In this document: positions 1-5,674 of the stretch, piece by piece
Layout of the letters: the number at the start of each line of letters is the position of its first letter
Position numbering within the stretch: the stretch's first letter is position 1
Origin: CAYOFK01 sp964403185
GTDB taxonomy: Bacteria; Bacteroidota; Bacteroidia; Bacteroidales; VadinHA17
Direction: 5' to 3'
DNA: 7,414 nucleotides
Assembly: GCA_964403185.1 (NCBI GenBank)
Contig: CAYOFK010000146.1
Coordinates: 1 to 7,414, forward strand
The notes under the pieces: model-generated
What the model was told of the DNA's origin: nothing
The model's database searches: none
What the model saw: only the letters and a program-made list of their open reading frames with translations
Translations under genes and position numbers: made by a program

Positions 1-32
1 AAAAATCCCTGTACTGCGTACCAGTCTTTTTT
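1..32. terminator. Possible bidirectional intrinsic terminator downstream of tRNA-Pro
   Basis: CTGTAC (9-14) and GTACCAG (18-24) can pair around a TGC loop, with one bulged base. Read on the plus strand the hairpin is followed by TCTTTTTT. Read on the minus strand, the direction of the tRNA, it is followed by GGGATTTTT. An A/T tract on each side of a short hairpin is the layout of a bidirectional terminator, and it starts only a few bases past the tRNA 3' end. The stem is short (six pairs) and the minus-strand T run is offset by a few bases, so efficiency is uncertain. Confidence 0.35.
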
Positions 33-39
33 ATGTTTG

Positions 40-113
40 TCGGGGTGGCGGGATTTGAACCCACGACCTCGTCGTCCCGAACGACGCGCGCTGCCGGACT
101 GCGCTACACCCCG
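40..113 (-). tRNA. tRNA-Pro (anticodon CGG)
   Basis: Read on the minus strand the 74 bases fold into a complete cloverleaf. The acceptor arms are CGGGGTG and CACCCCG with discriminator A, and the D stem is GCGC/GCGC. The anticodon stem is CGTCG/CGACG around the loop TTCGGGA, the variable loop has five bases, and the T arm is GTGGG-TTCAAAT-CCCGC with one G-U pair. Loop positions 3-5 give anticodon CGG, which reads the proline codon CCG. The 3' CCA is not encoded: the bases after the discriminator are CAA, so CCA must be added after transcription. A candidate promoter lies at 171-202 and a possible terminator just downstream. Confidence 0.96.
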
Positions 114-118
114 CCGTG

Positions 119-144
119 TCCGCTGTAGCCTTGGCGAAGGCGGA
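119..144 (-). repeat. REP-like palindrome in the tRNA-Pro leader
   Basis: Read on the minus strand this is an imperfect nested palindrome. The outer arms are TCCGC and GCGGA, and inside them CCTT-CGCC-AAGG forms a second small stem. It starts 5 bases upstream of the mature tRNA 5' end, so a primary transcript from the proposed promoter would contain it. It shares the TCCGC...AGCGGACA arms with the palindrome at 1566-1621. From memory, closely similar sequences recur between genes in many Bacteroidota and other environmental genomes; copy number here cannot be tested from one window. Confidence 0.55.
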
Positions 145-170
145 TGTTAACTGCCTTTCCGAAAAATAAA

Positions 171-202
171 CAAACTTATAAAATATACATAATAAGCAAA
201 AA
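171..202 (-). promoter_or_regulatory. Bacteroidota-type promoter for tRNA-Pro
   Basis: The minus strand has TTTTTG (202-197), an 18-base spacer, then TAAGTTTG (178-171). This matches the Bacteroidota primary sigma factor consensus, -33 TTTG or TTG and -7 TAnnTTTG with a 17-23 base spacer. Transcription would start near 165, giving a leader of about 50 bases before the tRNA at 113. The -33 element abuts the stop codon of the glycosyltransferase gene (204-206), so the tRNA probably has its own promoter squeezed into the 90-base gap. The assignment rests on consensus match only. Confidence 0.45.
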
Positions 203-203
203 T

Positions 204-1271
204 TTATTTCAAAAGGCCCGGTTTCAAAATTCTGTTTATAACCATATCCGGAGTGATCCATTTTAAACAGGCCAAATCCCCCCGGTGACAGCTTCCCTTT
301 CCATATACTGTGCAGGGCCGGCAACCAAGATCTTCCTGCGGGATTTGTATGCAGTTTTCTTCGGGTTGATTCAGCGCTGAAAATCCTAAAAAAGGATGGG
401 TGCCGCCCCAGATTGAAAAGGTTGGAATTCCAACCAGGGACGCAATATGCATGTTCGCCGAATCCATGCTGATCATAAAATGTAACCGGCTGACCAACTG
501 CACTTCCTCTTCCAGTTTTAACTGCCCGGTGACATTGACTACATTCCCGTAATCTACAGCCAGGGCATCCAGTCTTGATTTTTCTTCACTGCCGCCTCCA
601 AATAATAAGAAGTATGCGGAGACTGAGGCTGAGATTTTGTCGATAATTTCCCTGAAATTATCCAAATCCCACATTTTGAGAGGATGTTTTGCCATGGGAG
701 CCAGCCCGATCCATGTGCTCTTTTCGGAAATGTTGTAGGTTTTAATAAAATTATCCACACCTGGTATGGCCGATGGAACAGGTGTTAATAAATGGTTGAG
801 CGGACCTGTGAGACCGGGCAATACCATCCGAAAAACATCAAGATACCGCCCGGTGGTATGTTTGAGCTTCCTGAGTTCTGCTCCTTTGGTGATTTTTGTT
901 TTTTCAGCCCGGCCTTTCCTGATTCTGTATACCTTTTCTCCTTTGAGTTCAAAGAAGCCGGTAAGGATCCGGGATCGAAGCACGCTGTGAAGATCCAGAA
1001 TACTGTCGTAATGACTTTCCTGTTGTAACTCGCTGAAAAGACGGTTTACTCCTGTAATTCCTTTATGCGCGCCTTTAACATCAGCCGGCTTTACAGACAA
1101 TCTGTCAATGCCATGAAATAAAGGAACAAAACTTTTTCTGGTGACAAAGGTGATCTTTACCTCCGGATTTTTCTCAAGGACGTACTTTAATACAGGAACC
1201 GTAAGCACCACATCCCCCATGGAGGAGAAGCGGATGACCAGGAGGTGCTTTGAAGGAGATGCTGGTTTCAT
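204..1271 (-). CDS. Glycosyltransferase family 9 protein (ADP-heptose:LPS heptosyltransferase-like)
   Basis: A 355-residue protein with the two-Rossmann-fold GT-B layout of family GT9 (WaaC/WaaF-like). Family members transfer heptose or a related sugar from a nucleotide donor to the growing LPS core on the cytoplasmic face of the inner membrane. The N-terminal domain opens with HLLVIRFSSMGDVVLT (residues 9-24), the acceptor-side motif with MGD at 18-20. The C-terminal domain begins near IGLAPMAKHPLKMW (188-201), whose lysines are typical of the donor site, and carries SMDSANMHIA (268-277) and WGGTHPFLGF (288-297). The tail has four closely spaced cysteines (317, 320, 328, 335), a pattern I associate with Bacteroidota members. 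The ATG at 1271 leaves a normal short lead-in to the first strand; no good Shine-Dalgarno is present. The upstream neighbour across a 370-base repeat-rich gap is DUF6165. The exact sugar and acceptor cannot be read from sequence, so no gene symbol is given. Confidence 0.92.
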   Translation of the reverse strand: MKPASPSKHLLVIRFSSMGDVVLTVPVLKYVLEKNPEVKITFVTRKSFVPLFHGIDRLSVKPADVKGAHKGITGVNRLFSELQQESHYDSILDLHSVLRSRILTGFFELKGEKVYRIRKGRAEKTKITKGAELRKLKHTTGRYLDVFRMVLPGLTGPLNHLLTPVPSAIPGVDNFIKTYNISEKSTWIGLAPMAKHPLKMWDLDNFREIIDKISASVSAYFLLFGGGSEEKSRLDALAVDYGNVVNVTGQLKLEEEVQLVSRLHFMISMDSANMHIASLVGIPTFSIWGGTHPFLGFSALNQPEENCIQIPQEDLGCRPCTVYGKGSCHRGDLACLKWITPDMVINRILKPGLLK

Positions 1272-1390
1272 ATTGCGGGGTGAGGATTAGGTGTTTCGAG
1301 CATCAGGTTCCGGGTTGAATTTTCGTTGGTTCATAGTTAAACAGTTGGTTTTTATTTCTTCATCATTTCAGGTCTCTTGTTTATTTGTTG

Positions 1391-1418
1391 CATGGGACAT
1401 GGAACGTAGGGCGTGGAG
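1391..1418 (+). repeat. Degenerate 7-base tandem repeat, four units
   Basis: Four consecutive heptamers can be laid end to end: CATGGGA, CATGGAA, CGTAGGG, CGTGGAG, consensus CRTRGRR. The run ends 4 bases before the proposed -7 element at 1423-1430. From memory, G-rich strings of this flavour (GGCATGG, GGCGTGG) occur between genes in related genomes. Four diverged units is a short array, and chance cannot be excluded. Confidence 0.45.
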
Positions 1419-1422
1419 TTTG

Positions 1423-1453
1423 CAAACTTAACAAAAGGAACGTCATCCTGAAA
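1423..1453 (-). promoter_or_regulatory. Candidate promoter for the GT9 gene
   Basis: On the minus strand TAAGTTTG (1430-1423) is a perfect match to the Bacteroidota -7 consensus TAnnTTTG, and is the same octamer found in front of tRNA-Pro. Nineteen bases upstream is TTTC (1453-1450), one mismatch from the -33 TTTG. Transcription would start near 1417 and leave a long leader of about 145 bases before the glycosyltransferase ATG at 1271. The -33 half lies inside the 40-base hairpin repeat, which weakens or complicates the call. Confidence 0.28.
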
Positions 1454-1485
1454 CTCGGCCAACATAGTTGGGCGAGGGTTCAGGA
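1446..1485. repeat. 40-base near-perfect inverted repeat (hairpin)
   Basis: On the plus strand TCCTGAA (1446-1452) pairs with TTCAGGA (1479-1485). Inside it, CTCGGCCAAC (1454-1463) pairs with GTTGGGCGAG (1467-1476) with a single mismatch, leaving the loop ATA. A 1/2-base internal loop separates the two stems. There is no T tract on either side, so it is not a classical intrinsic terminator. Its ends extend into GTCATCCTGA. From memory, CATCCTGAA...TTCAGGA is a frequent intergenic repeat in Bacteroidota. Confidence 0.75.
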
Positions 1486-1565
1486 CCTGTCTATGGATTA
1501 GAGCATCCCGGAATTTAATGGAGATCCCTTAACGGTTCTGATTTTCGTCCGCAGCCCGAAACCTT

Positions 1566-1621
1566 AATTCGTCAGCCCGGCCTGCCTGCGCACCATCCGC
1601 TGCTTAGCGGACAGACGAATT
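1566..1621. repeat. 56-base compound palindromic element
   Basis: Perfect 8-base terminal inverted repeats, AATTCGTC (1566-1573) and GACGAATT (1614-1621), bound the element. Inside, TCCGCT (1596-1601) and AGCGGA (1606-1611) form a perfect six-pair stem around GCTT. The remaining interior is a G/C-rich arm with CCTGCCTGCG (1581-1590). The structure, size and position 20 bases beyond the DUF6165 stop codon fit a REP-like or very small MITE-like unit. On the minus strand it could also act as a transcript 3'-end hairpin, though no T run follows. It shares its inner arms with the palindrome at 119-144. Confidence 0.7.
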
Positions 1622-1641
1622 TCCAAACCCGCAACCCTCAA

Positions 1642-2013
1642 CTAATAATCTTTATATGACTTCTCTTCGATCAGATCAGATCCGGTTTTTATATTGATCT
1701 CTTTTTTGATGCGTGCCCGTTCGTCATTCAATACATAAACCCGGCGTACGGTTTGAATGAAATCCTCACCAAAATCCTTCTTGCGTTCATACTCCCGGCA
1801 GAGGTCCTCAATATCCCAGAGTTTTGAGTTAACTTCCACCAGTGCTTTATAGGATTCATCTGAAAGGTCTATAATCTTCGAGGCGGGTTTTTTCAGGGAC
1901 AAAAACTCATTCCTGACATTTATTAACTTCTCATCATCCCTGATCTTTTGAAGTTTGATCTCAAGAATGCTCAGTTTATCCATGATCTCTCCGTTTGAGA
2001 CTTCGATCTTCAT
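1642..2013 (-). CDS. DUF6165 family protein
   Basis: A 123-residue soluble protein, rich in charged residues and predicted largely alpha-helical, with no signal peptide or membrane segment. The N-terminus MKIEVSNGEIMDKLSILEIK, the central SKLWDIEDLCREYE (residues 64-77), the FGEDFIQTVRRVYVLNDERA stretch (81-100) and the closing GSDLIEEKSYKDY together match my memory of DUF6165. The molecular role of that family is unknown to me. It often sits beside GT9 or TPR-glycosyltransferase genes, and here the next gene downstream is a GT9 enzyme, so a part in surface glycan synthesis is a reasonable inference only. I start at the ATG at 2013 because the conserved block begins there. An in-frame TTG at 2022 would add three residues (MKR). 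It follows priA by 43 bases in the same orientation and may be co-transcribed with it. Confidence 0.85.
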   Translation of the reverse strand: MKIEVSNGEIMDKLSILEIKLQKIRDDEKLINVRNEFLSLKKPASKIIDLSDESYKALVEVNSKLWDIEDLCREYERKKDFGEDFIQTVRRVYVLNDERARIKKEINIKTGSDLIEEKSYKDY

Positions 2014-2056
2014 TCTCTTCAAATTAGCGTATTCATGGGTAAAAGTAATGATTTAT

Positions 2057-4531
2057 TTACATGGGATCTACATCGATGATTATTTGCAGGCCTTTCAGAT
2101 CCGGTGTTTTTCCGGCCCTGGCAATGATTTCAAGCAGGATTTTCTTATCCCTGGAAACCTGTTTGTGTTTTTCCAGTTTCAGAAAGGCCACTTTAAGGTG
2201 CCAGTTCTGGATCTTTGAGATTAGCGGAGGTTCCGGTCCCAACACCTGCTTCTTAAACCTTAAGCGAAGTTGTGTGCCTATAAAGACGCCTCCTATATCC
2301 AGGATCTTTTTGTTCCGGTGCCGGAGCGTTACTTTAATCAACCTGTAGAAAGGCGGATAAAAGAATCGTTTTCGTTCCATCATCTGATTTCTGAACATTT
2401 CTTTGTAAGTATCTTTTACCACCCATTGTAGAACAGGATGTTCAGGTTCAGAAGTCTGGATGATCACACGGCCCTGGCTTTTCTTCCTTCCGGCCCGTCC
2501 ACTGACCTGTGCGAGTAGGTGGTAGGTGCGCTCATAAGATCTGAAATCGGGGTAATACAGAAGGTTGTCTGCATTTAAGACACCCACCAGCGTGACCTTT
2601 TCAAAATCCAGTCCTTTAGACACCATTTGGGTTCCAATAAGAATATCTGTCTTATGGTTTTCAAAATCAGAAAGGATTTTATGGAACGACTTTTTTGATC
2701 TGGTGGTATCCAGGTCCATCCTTTTTACCCGGGCCTCGGGAAATACGATTCCGACTTCCTCTTCAATTTTTTCAGTTCCCATGCCTTTGGTTTTAATACC
2801 CGGGGTTTTACATCCGGGACATACAGCCGGAATGGGGATCCTGAATCCACAGTAATGGCAACTCAAATCTCCTGAGAACTTATGGTAGGTAAGGTTTACA
2901 TCGCAATGATGACACCTGGGGATCCATCCGCACCGGTCGCATTGTACGTAAGGAGAAAATCCACGGCGGTTTTGAAACAGGATGACCTGTCCGTTATTTG
3001 ATAAAGCATCCAGAATGGCTGCATGGAGTTCGGGAGTGAAATGGGCTGTCATTTTCTTTCGTTTCCAGGCCTCGCGGGTATTTGCCAGGATAATATGTGG
3101 CATGCTGAAATTCCCGAAACGCTGTTTTAATTCTACCAGTCCGTATTTACCTGTCTGACAGTTAAAATAGGATTCCAGTGAGGGTGTGCCGGTTCCCAGC
3201 AGTGTTTTTGCTCCGTGCAATAAAGCAAGATAGACGGCTGCATCCCTGGCATGGTAGCGTGGTGCCGGGTCCTGCTGCTTGTAAGAGGGTTCCTGTTCCT
3301 CGTCAATAATGACCAAACCCAGGTTTGAAAACGGAAGAAAAACGGAAGAACGCACACCGATGATGATTTGATACCGCTCTTCTACGGGCTTGAAAAGAAG
3401 GTTGTTCCAGATCTCAACACGTTCAGAATCACTGTATCTTGAATGGTACACTCCGATTTTTTTCCCAAAATATTTCCGGAGCCTTGAGATGATCTGAGAG
3501 GTGAGGGCAATTTCAGGAAGAAGATACAGTACCTGTTTCCCCTGAGAAATTTGCCGGGCAATAAGATGGGTATAAATCTCGGTCTTGCCACTGGAAGTAA
3601 CACCATGTAACAATACTGTATTGACGGATTCAAAAGTTTTGGAAATATCCTCAAGCGACCGGACCTGATCATCAGACAGTATCTTTAGTTCCTCTGTTGG
3701 CTGCTCATCTGTTTGCAGCCTGTCCACCTGATGGTATGAGCGCAACAGGATTTTCTTTTTTACCAAAGCATTGATTGCATGCATTGAAACCCGTGGATCT
3801 TTAAGTATCTCAGATTGCCGGACTCCCTTGGAATGAGGGTCTTTTAGCATTCCGGCATGAAACAAATAACTCTCAAGCAGCGCCTTCTGCCTGGCTGCTT
3901 TGGCTAGTGTATCAAGGAGTTTCTCCACGGCTTTTTCAGAAATATACACAGGATTCAGAAGCAACCAGGCTGCAAGTTTCGGTTTATAAACATGGTGGAT
4001 TTTTTCTTCAGTTTTTAAGGAGCCTTTTTCAATAAGTTTAAAGAGCAGGGGCAAAGGATTGCCGACGCCTGACAATTTTGACAGTTCTTTTACAGCCAGG
4101 GATTTATGATTCTCCAGAATATTCAGTATTTTCTTTTCCTTCACATCCGGAGCTTCAATTACCGGTGTTTCTGTAACCGTGATGCGTGTTTCACTCTCGG
4201 GTCTTAATCCGGATGGTACTGCGGCTTTAAGGATGTTCCCGGAGGAACACATGTAGTATTCGCTCACCCATTTCCAGAATTCCAGCTGGAGGCCGGTCAC
4301 CAGTGGGTGTTCATCCGGAAAGTCCAGAATTTCTTTCAACTCTTGTTGTTCCGGAGGATGGTCATGTATTTCGAAAACGATGCCTGTATATATTCTTTTG
4401 GCACCGAACTGGACCACTGCCCGCATTCCGGGTTTCACCCTGTTTGCAAAAATTTCAGGAATCCTGTAGGTGTATAATTGTGATACCGGCACGGGGAGGA
4501 TCACTCTCGCATATGTTTCGGATGGCTTCAT
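2057..4531 (-). CDS. priA: Primosomal protein N' (replication restart helicase PriA)
   Basis: An 824-residue superfamily 2 DNA helicase that recognises stalled forks and D-loops and reloads the replicative helicase. The N-terminal DNA-binding region (about 1-110) includes the typical PVPVSQLYTYRIPE. The ATPase core has Walker A GVTSSGKT (310-317), motif II DEEQ (410-413) followed by PSYKQQDPAPRYHARD, motif III GTGTPSLES (447-455), NRRGF (521-525), GTQMVSKGLDF (633-643) and motif VI QVSGRAGR (675-682). Eight cysteines in four pairs (531/534, 540/543, 558/561, 571/574) form the two-zinc insertion. Length and order are normal for Bacteroidota, where the protein is about 820 residues. Motif II is normally DEEH; the CAG codon at 3293-3295 gives Gln instead of His. 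The ATG at 4531 opens the conserved domain directly. The gene lies 91 bases after pfkA with no clear terminator between them, so read-through is plausible. Confidence 0.97.
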   Translation of the reverse strand: MKPSETYARVILPVPVSQLYTYRIPEIFANRVKPGMRAVVQFGAKRIYTGIVFEIHDHPPEQQELKEILDFPDEHPLVTGLQLEFWKWVSEYYMCSSGNILKAAVPSGLRPESETRITVTETPVIEAPDVKEKKILNILENHKSLAVKELSKLSGVGNPLPLLFKLIEKGSLKTEEKIHHVYKPKLAAWLLLNPVYISEKAVEKLLDTLAKAARQKALLESYLFHAGMLKDPHSKGVRQSEILKDPRVSMHAINALVKKKILLRSYHQVDRLQTDEQPTEELKILSDDQVRSLEDISKTFESVNTVLLHGVTSSGKTEIYTHLIARQISQGKQVLYLLPEIALTSQIISRLRKYFGKKIGVYHSRYSDSERVEIWNNLLFKPVEERYQIIIGVRSSVFLPFSNLGLVIIDEEQEPSYKQQDPAPRYHARDAAVYLALLHGAKTLLGTGTPSLESYFNCQTGKYGLVELKQRFGNFSMPHIILANTREAWKRKKMTAHFTPELHAAILDALSNNGQVILFQNRRGFSPYVQCDRCGWIPRCHHCDVNLTYHKFSGDLSCHYCGFRIPIPAVCPGCKTPGIKTKGMGTEKIEEEVGIVFPEARVKRMDLDTTRSKKSFHKILSDFENHKTDILIGTQMVSKGLDFEKVTLVGVLNADNLLYYPDFRSYERTYHLLAQVSGRAGRKKSQGRVIIQTSEPEHPVLQWVVKDTYKEMFRNQMMERKRFFYPPFYRLIKVTLRHRNKKILDIGGVFIGTQLRLRFKKQVLGPEPPLISKIQNWHLKVAFLKLEKHKQVSRDKKILLEIIARAGKTPDLKGLQIIIDVDPM

Positions 4532-4622
4532 AGAAACAGATTATAGAGCGCGGGGAAAAGGAGATCCGGATCACAAGCTTTCGCCCTCATCAAGGCAAAA
4601 AAAGATGCCGGCAGAGGAGAAA

Positions 4623-5600
4623 CTAAATGGACAGAATTTTGGAAATCTCAAACAGTTCCCGGTTCACATCCTTATGCAGTTTCACCGCTTTTCTGAAAGG
4701 CACCAGGGCCACTTCATTGTTTTGTATTCCTACCATGGCACTTTTCTGGTCATCCATCAGGGCCTCAACGGCATGATACCCCAACCGGCTGGCGGTAACG
4801 CGGTCAAATACTGTTGGAGATCCTCCTCTTTGGATGTGTCCGAGAACGGTGACCCGCATGGAGTAATCCTGAAAATCTTTTTTGAGCCTTTTGGCAATCT
4901 CGATAGCCCCACCCTCTTCACCTTCGGCAACAATGATGATGTTCCGTGATTTTTTCCTTCTGACCCCGTTTTCAAGAAATTCTTTTAACGTGGCAATCTG
5001 ATTTTTCTCTTCCGGGATCAGAATGGCTTCAGCTCCTGAAGCGATGCCGCTTCTTAATGCAATAAAACCTGCTTCTGCGCCCATTACTTCTATGAAGAAC
5101 AGCCGGTTATGAGCACTGGCAGTATCTCTTATTTTATCGACAGCTTCCACAACTGTATTGAGAGCAGTGTCATATCCCACAGTATAGTCGGTACCGTAGA
5201 TGTCATTGTCTATGGTTCCCGGGATGCCAATAAACGGTATGTCAAACTCCTCGTTGAATACACAGGCTCCTGTAAAGGTTCCGTCTCCTCCGATAACCAC
5301 CACTCCGTCAATTTTTCTGCGCTTCAGGAAATCGTATCCCTTTTCCCTCCCCTCCTTTTTTATAAACCCCGGACACCTGGCTGTCTTCAAAATGGTCCCT
5401 CCAAGCTGGATGATATTACTGACCGTGTGGGCTTTGAGGGGTCTGGAATAACCTTCAATTAGTCCCTGGTATCCATGCTTGATCCCTATTACGTCCAACC
5501 CATAATAAATAGCTGTACGGGTTACAGCCCGTATGGCGGCATTCATTCCGGGGGCATCCCCGCCCGATGTCAGGACGCCAATTCTCTTTATTTTACTCAT
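4623..5600 (-). CDS. pfkA: ATP-dependent 6-phosphofructokinase
   Basis: A 325-residue cytosolic glycolytic enzyme that phosphorylates fructose 6-phosphate to fructose 1,6-bisphosphate; close to the usual bacterial PfkA length. The N-terminal nucleotide site is IGVLTSGGDAPGMNAAIRA (residues 7-25). GGDGT at 104-108 has Gly after the Asp, and PGTIDND (127-133) has Gly at its second position. In PPi-dependent enzymes these two positions are typically Asp and Lys, so ATP use is expected. D131 of TIDND is the expected catalytic base. The substrate-binding segments EVMGAEAGF (171-179) and GHIQRGGSPTVFDR (254-267) are intact, including the sugar-phosphate-binding His and Arg. It follows ispH by 74 bases, and a perfect TAnnTTTG element in that gap could give it its own promoter. 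Allosteric behaviour cannot be read from sequence with confidence. Confidence 0.97.
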   Translation of the reverse strand: MSKIKRIGVLTSGGDAPGMNAAIRAVTRTAIYYGLDVIGIKHGYQGLIEGYSRPLKAHTVSNIIQLGGTILKTARCPGFIKKEGREKGYDFLKRRKIDGVVVIGGDGTFTGACVFNEEFDIPFIGIPGTIDNDIYGTDYTVGYDTALNTVVEAVDKIRDTASAHNRLFFIEVMGAEAGFIALRSGIASGAEAILIPEEKNQIATLKEFLENGVRRKKSRNIIIVAEGEEGGAIEIAKRLKKDFQDYSMRVTVLGHIQRGGSPTVFDRVTASRLGYHAVEALMDDQKSAMVGIQNNEVALVPFRKAVKLHKDVNRELFEISKILSI

Positions 5601-5623
5601 ATTTCCGATTCAAAATGTGAGGC

Positions 5624-5631
5624 CAAATTTA
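5624..5631 (-). promoter_or_regulatory. Candidate -7 promoter element for pfkA
   Basis: The minus strand reads TAAATTTG, a perfect TAnnTTTG match ending 23 bases before the pfkA ATG at 5600. A start site a few bases downstream would give a short leader. There is no TTG at the expected -33 distance (17-23 bases upstream), only the T-rich run TTTTTTTTA around 5655-5662, so it may be weak or accidental in this A/T-rich gap. Confidence 0.3.
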
Positions 5632-5674
5632 ACTAAAAATCAGGAGTGTATGGTAAAAAAAAGAATAAAGAATT

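Larger units (their letters stand above)
1272..1641. other. Non-coding, repeat-rich intergenic block between DUF6165 and the glycosyltransferase
   Basis: These 370 bases contain no open frame resembling a protein. They contain several unrelated small repeats, annotated separately: a 56-base compound palindrome, a 40-base hairpin and a degenerate heptamer array. Two further stretches resemble common low-information Bacteroidota intergenic text. Near 1622-1641 the plus strand reads CCAAACCCGCAACCCTCAA, with CCCGCAACCC-like periodicity. Near 1287-1320 the minus strand reads ATTCAACCCGGAACCTGATG. One candidate promoter for the downstream glycosyltransferase is at 1423-1453. No structured RNA family or riboswitch was recognised. 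Confidence 0.8.

Noticed and set aside
31..324. 97-codon minus-strand open frame running across the 3' end of the GT9 gene, the gap and the tRNA
   Set aside because: Its C-terminal half is a translation of the tRNA and the palindrome, a well-known kind of spurious frame, and its N-terminal half lies inside the GT9 gene in another frame.
1272..1641. CRISPR array or riboswitch in the repeat-rich gap
   Set aside because: The repeats differ from one another in length and sequence with no regular spacers, and no known riboswitch core is recognisable.
4540..4545. TATAAT on the minus strand upstream of priA as a promoter
   Set aside because: It ends only eight bases before the ATG, has no partner at -35 or -33, and TATAAT is not the Bacteroidota consensus.
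4597..4613. TGCCGGCA plus a seven-base T run after pfkA as a terminator
   Set aside because: The palindrome has no room for a loop, and the alternative pairing GGCA/TGCC places the T run inside the loop rather than after the stem.
4470..4949. 159-codon plus-strand open frame antisense to priA and pfkA
   Set aside because: It lies opposite two well-supported conserved genes and its translation shows no recognisable domain; it is a shadow frame.
5655..5662. T8 run on the minus strand after ispH as a terminator
   Set aside because: No stable hairpin precedes it; it is more likely just A/T-rich spacer.
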